This document shows positions 25,601-35,040 of a stretch of DNA of 64,000 bases, in pieces (position 1 is the stretch's first letter; each line of letters opens with the position of its first letter). Below the pieces are notes generated by a model, which worked only from the letters and a program-made list of their open reading frames with translations, was not told where the DNA came from and searched no databases. The DNA comes from Cristatella mucedo (lineage: Eukaryota; Bryozoa; Phylactolaemata; Cristatellidae), in NCBI GenBank assembly GCA_009760855.2, contig WPIO01000216.1, forward strand, positions 219,001 to 283,000, read 5' to 3'. Position numbers and translations under genes: made by a program.

Positions 25601-27105
25601 CCCTGCAGGATTCTCTGGCAAAAGCTACCCTCTCGTTTTTAGACGCTGCCTTAAAAGCGGCAGACGCAGCCATCTTAGTAGGCCACCCTGTAGAATGTAT
25701 GGTGGACGATGCCGTCTCTCTGGTTCAAGCTGCTATTCATCTGGAATATGCCACCGACTCTTTGGCGGATACTGCCGTCTATCCGGTGGACTCTACAATC
25801 TGTATAGTGCATGCTGCCGTCTGTATCACCAATGTTACCTTCTGTCAAGATGGCAATGCCGAATCTCTGGTGCATGATGCCGTATCAACAGAAGACGACA
25901 CCGTCTTTCTAGTAGGTGATGTCATCTGCTTGGCCGACACTACTGCATTTATGGAAGTAGCTGCCGTCTCTCTGGCAGACACAGTGGTCGATATGGATAA
26001 AAATGACGTCTGTCTGGTGGACGATGCCGACTGTCTGGTGGACGCTGCTGTATGTCTAGTGGACCTTGCCTGCTCTGTGGAACAGGCTGCTTGCTTTATT
26101 GTGGATGATCCTACTCGAGTGCTCACTCTGCCGTCTTCATGGCAGATGATGCCGTTTCTCTTGCAGATAATGACGTCTCACTAGCTGAGGCACCATTATC
26201 TATGGCAGACAGAGCTGGCACTGTGGCATACCATGCTGTCTCTCGGACGGATGCTTTCGTCTCTAGACTCACAATACCATCTTTATTGCAAACACTGCCG
26301 TCGTTCTGGCGGGCGTTACCTTCTCGTTTGCCGACGCTGCCGTCTTCGTGGTAGACGATGCCGCCTCTATGGCTGATGCTGTCATCGTTGTGGCAGACGA
26401 AGCCGTCTCCCTGGCACATGCTGTTATCCTACTTGTGGACGCTGCGTCTCTATGAAAGACCATGCCGTATCTCTGGCGGTTGATGCAGTCTCACTTGCGG
26501 ATCCTGCCGTCTCTTTAGTGGACGATACCGTCTCCATAGCAGACGACCTGCCTCTCAGGTGCATACTGCTATCTCTCCGGCTGTTGCTGAAGTCGCTATA
26601 GTGGTCTCTGCCCCATTTCTGGCGGAATTTACCGTCTTTATTGGGGATGCTGCCGTCTCTATCCTTAACCCCTGCTATCCGTTGAGCAGATAAAGCCGTC
26701 TTTACCACGGAAGCTGTCGTCTCATTATCGGGCGATGCTGTATCTCTAGCAGAGATTGTCGTCTCTGTGTGTGACGCAGCCATATTTTTTGCAGACACCG
26801 GTTTTTGTAGTACTCCTGCTGCTCGTATTGTAATGCTGCCATCTTTATGGCCGGCGATATCTTTTCTCTAACGGAGAATCTCGTATCTCTGGTGAACCCA
26901 GCATTAACAAGGGCAGAAGCCTCTATCTCTACGACACACTGGTGTCTCGTTGGCAGAAGCTACCGTGTCTCTGGCAGACCTAGCTGTCTATATCGGACGC
27001 TGCTGTCTTTATGGCAAATATTGGGCTCTCTTTGTCAGACTATGCCTTACGCCAGACGCTGCCATTCCTCGGGAGGAAGCTGCAGTTTGTGCCTGTTGCT
27101 TCTTG
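22684..27105. repeat. Diverged 21-bp tandem array, block 1
   Basis: The unit is close to GCCGTCTCTATGGCAGACGAT, repeated about 200 times with strong divergence. On the plus strand it reads as heptads like DDAVSLA (example ORF 25699-26184, 161 codons), and on the minus strand as heptads like ETASSAR. Long open frames occur on both strands because the unit length is a multiple of three and few units hold stops. Frames shift often, no start context recurs, and no non-repeat domain is attached. I therefore annotate a minisatellite-like array, not a gene. Confidence 0.9.
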
Positions 27106-27280
27106 GCCACTAATGTATGCTCCACCTGCAGTGGGTGGTTGAGCAATCGACTCGGTGCAGCCCTTGATGTGAGCATGTGGCCCACTACAGATGCATTCCC
27201 TTATCTGTGGTGAGTCAGCCCCTAGCCCGTATATGTACCAGCTGGGGGAATAAAGATTGAGTCACGTTCAGTGCTCACGT

Positions 27281-27980
27281 TCACCTGCTCTTGTCTTCGT
27301 GTCTCCATGAGACTCCACTAGAACTGCTGTTGCTTGAGATGCAGTAACTGTGGTCTGAGTATATGCAGGCCGATACCGCTCCTTTCGTATAGTCACATTT
27401 ATCACTGTCCACCAGCCCTTCATTGACGGCAAAAGCTCCGCCGGTTAAATACAAGGGCATGAGTGCGGCAAGATCGTCATCTTTAACCTTGTTCGTTTTG
27501 GCCACGGAGTTCAGTCGACGTACCCACGCGACGAAGTCCGTTACGCCGTCATAAGGTGCAATTTTTCCTAGCATTACCATTGATGCCATCCACTCCATCC
27601 CACGAAACAGCTTGTTAAGGCCTTTGATGACGGCTTCTAGCTCGGCGGTGTTTATTTGCGAAGTATCGTCCGGCTTTCGAAGCCAAGAGGCATCCTAAAC
27701 CACTTTACCGTCAATCTCAAGGCACGTTCCAATAGTGATGCTGCTCGCATCGCACCACAATTTTCCACTTACGACATTGGACACCTGCCACGCGCCAGTC
27801 ACCGGATCTGAAGCAAGCACCCTGCGATGGACGTCGTGAGCCATTTCCAGAACCTCACTCGGTACTTTGCTGTCCCAGTCCTGATCGCTGGCTATACGTT
27901 TGAGGTAACTGCAAGCGGGTCGCAGCCAGCCGGCTACCGGAAAATGCCTGAAGAGTTGCCCACACCAAGAAAATAATTCT
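27281..27980 (-). pseudogene. RNase H fused to a gag-like segment
   Basis: From about 27975 down, the minus strand encodes the connection region and an RNase H domain with LWCDASSITIGTCLEIDGK, an in-frame stop at about 27695, then DASWLRKPDD and INTAELEAVIKGLNKLF. Without a frame change it continues at 27598 into MEWMASMVMLGKIAPYDGV, TDFVAWVRRLNSVAKTNKV and LAALMPLYLTGGAFAVNEG, which look like the N-terminal part of a retroelement gag. In a normal element gag precedes pol, so this order needs a deletion between tandem copies or another rearrangement. It ends with a stop at 27281. Confidence 0.65.
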
Positions 27981-28460
27981 CACCGCATCAGCACTGACTG
28001 TACAGAGCCAATGGCATTATTTCGGTGCCATATGAGCTCGTTGCGTTTACTATCAATGCGGAGGCCTAGGACACGACCACCCTCTAACTTTTCAGGTGGT
28101 TTGGCTTCAAGTCCGTACTCGCAGAGAAGCTCACTCACACGGTCGTTTGAGACAATATCATTGTTCGCCAAAATGTAGTCAGCATACGAATCCGTGCCAG
28201 ATCTGACCTGTTCATCCATAGACATCACTTTATTTAGTATAACAGTCATTATTTTTGGTGCAACGTTAAGGCCGAAACCCAGGCGAGTCAGGCAATATCG
28301 GCGGCCATGAAATTCAACCACCTGTACTTCCACAATAATGGGTCTACGTGAAATTGCAAATAGGCCTTACGCAGGTCCACGAAGCTTACGTTTCGTCCCA
28401 TTCGCCGCTATGCACGAAGTTTATTACTGCACACGTCTCCTTCAGCCGCATGGCTCAACA
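27980..28460 (-). pseudogene. Reverse transcriptase, second part
   Basis: The minus strand encodes SFVDLRKAYLQFHVDPLLWK, then after a frame change VEFHGRRYCLTRLGFGLNVA and PKIM, then SYADYILANNDIVS. This is the palm of a Gypsy-like LTR reverse transcriptase. The catalytic box usually reads YxDD and is here YADY (about 28171-28191), so one catalytic aspartate is lost. The domain is separated from its first part by the SINE at 28464-28636. Confidence 0.75.
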
Positions 28461-28463
28461 CGA

Positions 28464-28636
28464 ATAAGTAAATCCTAGCTGATTAAACAGCCTCTTTTTG
28501 TATAGCGACAGAAGACCCTTTACGGCTATCGCCACCGCTTGCAGAGGCGATAAAGAATCGCCCACTGCAGGAATCGAACACACGACCCCGGAACCGAGGT
28601 CGTGAAAGCAACCGCCTTACCTATTGTGCCATCACG
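28464..28636 (-). mobile_element. tRNA-derived SINE, copy 4, inside the RT gene
   Basis: Well-preserved minus-strand copy. The tail lies at 28470-28498 (TAAATCCTAGCTGATTAAAC on plus), the TATAGCGACAGAAGA block follows, and the palindrome region lies near 28580-28605. The tRNA-like head ends near 28636. It splits the RT reading frame between the LDYCELNQFV block and the SFVDLRKAYLQ block. A short TGAG repeated at both edges may be the target duplication. Confidence 0.8.
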
Positions 28637-28638
28637 GC

Positions 28639-29367
28639 TCACCTCACTGACACGAACTGGTTGAGCTCGCAATAGTCTAGGACGGGCCTCACTTTCTTTT
28701 TGCTGCTTTGGACCACCGCTATCAAGGGAATCAGCCCACCGCACTCCCCGTGGAAAGGTTGAAGCCAACCACACTTTATCCAGTCCTCCACTTCCTGTTC
28801 ATATTCGGCTTCTACCTCAGCCGGGATGCGATATGAGGACACGCGGTTCTGCAGCAAGGGGGCCTGTGCGCATTCTTTCCAGTTCCAGGGCACGTACCAC
28901 AAGCCATCGTGGAATACGGCAGTACAATCTTTGTCGGAGACTGTAAGCTCGCCCAAATTTTTTACCTTTGCAACGAGTGAAACGTCGGTGGCCGGGGGAG
29001 TGTGAGGGCAGGTTACACTGTTTCTTTCACGGGGGATGCATTGGTTTGCTGGAGCCTCATTACCAAAGTCAACTTGGTCTTCACCGCCGTGCCTTATGCT
29101 GACGCCGCCTAGTGCTCTTACGACATCCATCCCAAGGATAATGTCCCAGACAGCAATTATATTAGTCACCAAACAATTAACCTCCAGCGGTACTCCTCTA
29201 ATTAACAAACTGACCTTATACGTAGAGGTACAGAGAGCATGGTCGCCGTTCATTATCAAGATACCCGCCCTCTCAGGCTGCAGACCACACCACAGGCTGA
29301 CCACAGCTTTGCACCACTGGTGATGCTCCTGACAACTGTTTACGAAAGGAGCCGTACCGGCCCTCAT
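28639..29367 (-). pseudogene. Retroelement protease and start of RT
   Basis: Open frame of 242 codons. The first part has the retropepsin-type end block DIILGMDVVRALGG. The usual DTG catalytic triplet upstream is not visible, so the start is missing or altered. A linker follows, then AEYEQEVEDWIKCGWLQPF and KKKVRPVLDYCELNQFV, which are the fingers blocks that open an LTR-retrotransposon RT. The frame ends where the SINE starts. The right end (29367-29392) abuts the 21-bp array. Confidence 0.75.
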
Positions 29368-29392
29368 AAACTCAGACCACAGTAAGGTAACA

Positions 29393-31017
29393 CCGTCTCT
29401 ATGGCAGGCCTGCCGTCTTTGTGGTGGACGATGGACGTTTCTCTAGAGGACGCTGAGGTCTCTATTTTGGACAAAGCGGTCACCGTGGAGGACGATGCCG
29501 TCTTTCCGGCTGAGTATGTCGTCTCCCTGGCACTCTTCAGCCGTCTCCTTTTTTATACACTGCCATATTTATAGCTGACGATGCCGTTTCTGCGGTGGAC
29601 GCCGCCTTCACTGTGGCAGACACTGCCGTAATTGTATGGTAGGCTGATGACATTATGGCAGACAGTGCCGTCTCACATGCTCAAGTAGCCGTGCATCTGG
29701 CACATGCCACCGACTCTATGACGTTCACTGCCGTCTGTCTGGCAGACTCTACAATCTCTATAGTGCACACTTCCATAACTATCACCGATGGTGTCGTCTC
29801 TCTATATGACGATGCACGACTCCCTGGCACACGTTGCCATCTCAACGATTGACGTTGCCGTCATATTGGCGAATGTTGTGTTCACTTCGGCAGAGCCTGC
29901 GTTCTTTATGACGGTAGCTTCAGTCTCTATGTCAGAAACTGCCGTGTATATCCGTGACGGCACGACTCTGTGGCTTATGCTGCCATTATTAAGGCAGTTG
30001 ATGCGGCCTATGTGGCAAATAATGCCGTCTTGTTGGCGGACGCACTAGTCTTAATGGCAGACACTGCTGTCGCTATGGCATTCGATGCCGTTTTTCTGAC
30101 AGACGCTGCGGTGTCTAACCATGACAACGCTTTCGTTATTGCAAACAGTGCCGTCGTTTTGGCCACCCCTGCATTCTCTTTAGCAGAAGTTGCCGTCTCT
30201 TCGGTAGACGACGCCCTTTCTATGGCTGACGGTGCTATCTCTCTGGCGTCTGGCTGATAATGCCATCTCTGTGGCAGTCAATGCCATCTTTGTTGGGGAC
30301 GCTGCGATCCGTTTTGCAGATGCCAAGGCTAAAATTGGGAACGTTTCTGTCTCTACAGCAGCTGCTGTCTCTGTTGTCTCTGCGGCAGACGATGCCGTTT
30401 CTCTAGAGGACGTTGGCATCTGTAGCTGTGAAGATACCGTCTCTCTGGTGGAACCTGTGGCAGACGCTGACGTCTAAAGACTTAACGATGCCCGATCTCT
30501 AGCAGATGCTACCTGCTCTGTGGCAGGCTGTGCCGTCGCTTCCGCACATGCTGTAATCTCTATTACTCCTGCTGTTGTCTTTTTTCTGACGATGCCGTCA
30601 TCTTGGTGGACGATCTTGTCTTACTGGTGGAAAATGCCGTCTCTAGTGCAAACGCTTTTGTCTTCGTTGCAGACGCTACAGTCTCTATGGCAGACGATGC
30701 CGTCCCACTGGTGGATGCTTTTGTCTCTATTACAAATGATGCCGTCTTTATGACCACCGCATCTATCTCCTTGGTGGAGGCTGCCGTTTCTGTGGTGAAC
30801 GATGTTGTCTCCCTGGCACACTCTACCATCTCTAAAGGTGGCTGTCATCTCTATCGTGGATGCTGCCTTCTTTGTGGCAGAGGCATCCGTTTGTGCAGCA
30901 GGCGATAGCGTCTCTGTAACGCATGCTGCCATCTCTATTGTCGACAAAACCGACTCTGTTACGCATGCCAAGGTCTCTATCAATAATGCTGCCAAATTTT
31001 TGGCAAACACTGAGGTC
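29393..31017. repeat. Diverged 21-bp tandem array, block 2
   Basis: Same unit and orientation as 22684-27105, with plus-strand heptads such as DTAVAMAFDAVFLTDAAVS. It is bordered on the left by the LTR element and on the right by the LINE tail at 31018. The two blocks were one array before the LTR element inserted. Confidence 0.9.
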
Positions 31018-32840
31018 TCTATAATAATAATAATAATGGACTTGATAAAGTGCCCTCAGAGAACTTAATCTCTTTATAGGCACTTTACATTTGCTGCACA
31101 GGAAAATGCCATTGCTTGGTAAGTGATATCATGATTGATAAACGAATGAAATGAATAACATGGTTAGGGATGACATGCACAGGGTCAGCATGCAAATGTG
31201 GCTAGTGGCAGCATGCACAGTGTCAGGACGCATGAGCACATCGAGGACGAATTATAGGGACCCACTAAATGCTATCCTAAATAGGTGTGTTTTTACGTTC
31301 TTTTTAAATGTGGTCAGGTGAGGTGATGTTCTGACTCAGGTCGTGAGAAAGTTCCAGGCTTTTGGAGCGTAGGAACTAAATGCATGGTCTCCAAAGGATT
31401 TGAGGTTTGTACGATGTATGTGTAAACTGTTGGATTCCGAAAAGCAGGTGGTAAGATTCATGGCCTGATGTGGGAGTATATCTGAGACATAGGCTTGAGC
31501 CAAAGAATGAATTGACCTAAAAGTGAAAGACGGAACCTTGAAGTCGATCTGTTGCTTGACTGGGAGCCTGTGCATGTCGGCGAGAAGTGGTATAATGTGG
31601 CAACTGCAACACTCACAACAGACACGCATAGCTGCGGAGTTTTGCACCAGCTGCAATCGCTTGATCGCACATGCTGGTAGGCCAGGGAGCAGTGAGTAGC
31701 AGAAGTCAAGACGGGATGTCACTAATGCATGGACCAACTTTGACGTGGTATCCGTATCTAAACGAGCCCGAAATTTGCCAATGTCGTGAAGCTAAAAATA
31801 GGCAGATTTTTCTGTGGAGCTAATATATTCGTCTAATAAGAGGTAGCTTTGGGATATGATTGCCAAGATTTCGAGCTGATTCAACAGGAGATATACTGGC
31901 AGAGCAAATTTTGAGTGTCAGCATTTCCAATTAGTGAATCACACTGGGTTTGCCCATAACTAGTAAGTTAGTTTGATCACAGTTTAGTTTTAGAAAATTT
32001 GCTGCCTTCCATGTGCGAATGTCATCAAAACATGCAGCAAGTGAGTTGAGAGAATTTATGGTGCTCGATAGCTGGGAGGGATCAAAGCAAAGGTACAACT
32101 GAGTGTCATTAGTATAGAAGTGACAGCCAGGATTGTGCTTGGCAATCACATTAGCAAGAGGGAGAGTATAGACAGTGAAAAGAGCCGGACCCAACACGGA
32201 GCCCTGAGGTACCCCATATTTCAGATGTACCTCTGATGATCTTCGTCTATGCACATCAATACTCTGGAGTCTCCCAGTGAGATAGGACCTGAACCACTGC
32301 AGAGCAGTGCCAGTGATGCCCAAGCGAGATAAGAGGCGCTCTAGAAGAACTTTGGGATCGATGGTATCAAAAGCTGCCGGAAGATTGAGCAAAACAAGCA
32401 AGACACTCTACCCATGTCTGCTCCCTAAGTAGGTCGTTGTATACCCTAATCAATGCTGGCTCTGTGGAGTGATTCGCTCTAAAGCCAGTCAGCTACTTAC
32501 TAGCAAGTTATGTGGTTTTGATATATGTGTTCAGCTGGTGCTCCACGAACCGTTCCAGTGCCTTTGATAGGAATCGTAGAAGGGACACGGGGTGGAAGTA
32601 GCTTAAGTTCTCTTGGTCTAGTGTCGCTTTCTTGAGAAGTGGCCTGACTACAGATTTTTTGAAAGGTGCTGGGACATGAAAAGAGGCTAGTGAAATATTA
32701 CTGATGTTATTTATGCATGGCAGAAGCAGATAATTGCAGCGTAAGAGCAGGACAGTGAGAATAGGGTCCACATGACATGTTTTCTGCTCTGATTGAGGTA
32801 CGAACTTCAGGAATAAATCACTAGTGACCTGCTTAAATGA
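31018..32840 (-). mobile_element. CR1/L2-like LINE inserted in the 21-bp array
   Basis: The 3' tail (AAT)n lies at 31020-31036, followed by the family hairpin (about 31043-31090). On the minus strand come the RT core in ORF 31931-32401 (NLPAAFDTIDPKVLLERLLS, KYGVPQGSVLGPALFTVYTL, DDTQ-equivalent NDTQLYLCFDPSQ) and the C-terminal region in ORF 31336-31737. The 5' end is truncated at about 32840, in the segment encoding FKQVTSDLFLKFV. The frames are broken, and YADD is changed to YTND. Confidence 0.85.
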
Positions 32841-33625
32841 TATCTTACCAGCGGACGATGCTGTCTGCCCGGTAGATTTTTTCATCTTTGACGTGGCCAT
32901 GCCCTTTTCATTGCAAACATGACCCTCCTAATGGCAGGTGCTGCCGTGGCAACGGGAGAGGATGATGTGTCATTGTCTGAGGCTGCCGACACTCTTGTGT
33001 GCTCTGCCGTTTCTAGGGCGGAAGCTGCTGTCGGTGTAACCCTCGTTGCCGTCTCTCTTGTGGACTATGCCATCTCTTTTTTGGACGCTACCACCTGTAT
33101 AGCAGATGCTGCCATCTCTGTATCTGACGATGGCTTCTGCAGTGCTGACGGTGGCGTCTTTATGGCAGAAGCTGCCACATCTACGCATTTGCTGCCGTGT
33201 CTAAAGAAGATACTCAGTCGCTTTGGCAGTATTAGCCGTCTCCATAGCGAACGACGCCATGTCTCTAATGCAGGCTCTCATCCCCATTGTGGACACTATT
33301 ATCATTATTCTAGATAGCTTCATCTCTGAGGCCGCCTCTCTGGCATGCACTACTGTCACTCCCGTAACAATACAGCCATTATTGCAAACACTGTTGCCTT
33401 TATTGCAAACTCCTCCGTCTCTATTGGAGACAACGATGTAGTTCGGGCCGAAGATGCCAGCTGTCTGTCGTAAGCTGCCATTCCTCTCTCTAAGGCTGCA
33501 GTCTTCATGGTGGAAGCTGCCGTCTCCTTGACAGAGCAAGACAGTCGCTCTAGCAGACACTGCGGCTCCTCACACAGACGATGCCATTGTTATTGCGAAA
33601 GCTGCCGTCTTTATCTCGAACCAAG
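32841..33625. repeat. Diverged 21-bp tandem array, block 3
   Basis: Same repeat, resuming directly after the LINE 5' truncation point. Plus-strand heptads occur in ORF 32919-33317. Confidence 0.85.
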
Positions 33626-33779
33626 GTCGCTGTCACCGCCAGCCGACAGAGATTTTCTGGATGTTTAGCATGAGAACAAAAGAAGTGGATGAAGAGCACC
33701 TCCCTTCTTGAGCTGCAAACAACTGAAGGCAGAGGTCGCTGAAGCGATTAATACTGGCTGGTTTGTCAACACTATTGCC

Positions 33780-34656
33780 CCAGCTAGTGATATATGATAG
33801 GGCGATGCTCACTAGGAGCCTTCTTCATCTTCGGTTCCGTCTCAATGCCGTTTCCGGTAGTTGCCAAATTCTTTTCTCTGAAAGTGAGGGGAGAGGGCGG
33901 GCTGTTCAGCTTCGACTGAAGGACAGGACAAGACAGCACCAGGAGGATTCGGTGGACACCACCGAATACGGTTGTATAGCGCTTGATCTCGCATTTTTGT
34001 GTTTCTGCTTATTCCGTGTGTGCGCTTGCACGTGGTCTCAAAAAGAGTGCTTGTTGTCGTGAATGAGGTAATCCTGCCGTCACGTGGAAGCGGAGCTCTA
34101 GTTCTCTGTCAGGGTCTACGCTCCGGTTCGGGCTCCATCGGGTTGGGTCGTGTCCACTAGAGACTCAAGTAGCCGAGTGCAGGGGCGTATTTCTCCCACT
34201 GGTGTAGTTTATGAGGTATTACTGCCGCTTCGGTGGAAGCGGAGCCCTATTTCTCCGGTCACGATCTAGGCTCCGGTTCCGGCTCCTCGTCTTGTCTGGG
34301 TCGTTCCCCACAATAGACGCAGGGAGCCTAAGTTTGGGGACGTATTACCTCAGCAAGAGTGCTTGTACTGTTGAGAGCTTACGAGTAGTGTAGAGATAAA
34401 ACTGAGCTAGACGCCTGACGACAATTGTGTGCTTGCGAATAAAACTCAGTAAAATCCCGAATGTGTAGCTTGTTTTCCGATTCACGCCATGGACTCACGA
34501 CCCACCTTTAATAATGGTAAGTAGGTCAGCGCGAGAAACGCTTGTTTCGTGGCGAACAGCTTTTTTCGGGTAGACGCACACCGAACAGCCTTAGGTGGTA
34601 GGTTACACCACTAGGTAAGTGGCAGATTACGCCTACCCAGCCGAGCCTTCGGCGTT
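33780..34656 (+). mobile_element. LTR-like repeat, copy 2
   Basis: Counterpart of 5915-6816, with the same order of blocks: GGAGGATTCGGTGGACACC (near 33940), two subrepeats on GCTCCGGTTC (34100-34360), an AATAAA signal (34438-34443) and the end block CCGAGCCTTCGGCGTTACA. It interrupts the 21-bp array together with 33626-33779, where one frame reads KQLKAEVAEAINTGWFVNT before a stop, possibly internal coding sequence of the element. Confidence 0.5.
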
Positions 34657-34820
34657 ACATTGTAAGTCGATGCCACCTCTGTTCCGGACGCTGGCTTGTA
34701 TACGGCTGACAAGGCCGTCTCTAATCCAGATGATGCAGTCTCTCAGGCAGAAGCATTCGGCACTATGGCTGTAGCTGGGGTCTCTGTTGCCGGCAATGCC
34801 GTCTCTGTGGAGGACAGTAG
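34657..34820. repeat. Diverged 21-bp tandem array, block 4
   Basis: Short last block of the 21-bp repeat between the LTR-like copy and the left edge of the viral-type element. Confidence 0.75.
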
Positions 34821-34825
34821 TATGT

Positions 34826-34943
34826 GATTTTTCCCTTTCGAGGCTCTACCCTCAACGAGGACATTTTTCCATTTCATCTCACATTCGTTCGATCTCATTA
34901 CAAAATGTCCTCATTGAGTGTATATCCACGAAATGGAAAAATC
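34826..34943. repeat. Imperfect inverted repeat at the left end of the viral-type element
   Basis: Arms of about 42 bases (34826-34867 and 34902-34943) pair with a handful of mismatches around a 34-base loop. The outer 15 bases are GATTTTTCCCTTTCG against CGAAATGGAAAAATC, and the inner part is GAGGACATTTT against AAAATGTCCTC. It could be an element terminus in foldback form, a remnant of joined terminal repeats, or a simple stem-loop. Confidence 0.75.
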
Positions 34944-35040
34944 CCAGACTACTCACCAAATTTTACTAAACTGTATACTACAGTAAAAAATTATTCTAAT
35001 CAAACAAATTTTATTTCCATAATATAGATTTCTGAGAAAA

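Larger units (their letters stand above)
27106..29392 (-). mobile_element. LTR retrotransposon remnant inside the array
   Basis: A block of about 2.3 kb of pol and gag sequence with clear borders to the 21-bp repeat on both sides. Reading on the minus strand gives an aspartic protease region, the first part of reverse transcriptase, a SINE insertion, the rest of RT, RNase H and then, fused in frame, a gag-like segment. No integrase is seen. A non-coding piece with an AATAAA signal at about 27250 lies at the left border and might be LTR sequence. Confidence 0.75.

Noticed and set aside
25699-26184. 161-codon open frame with DDAVSLA-like heptads
   Set aside because: It is part of the 21-bp tandem array, which yields long frames on both strands by unit length alone; no start context and no other domain.
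29036-29323. Plus-strand 95-codon open frame
   Set aside because: It is antisense to the retroelement protease frame on the minus strand.
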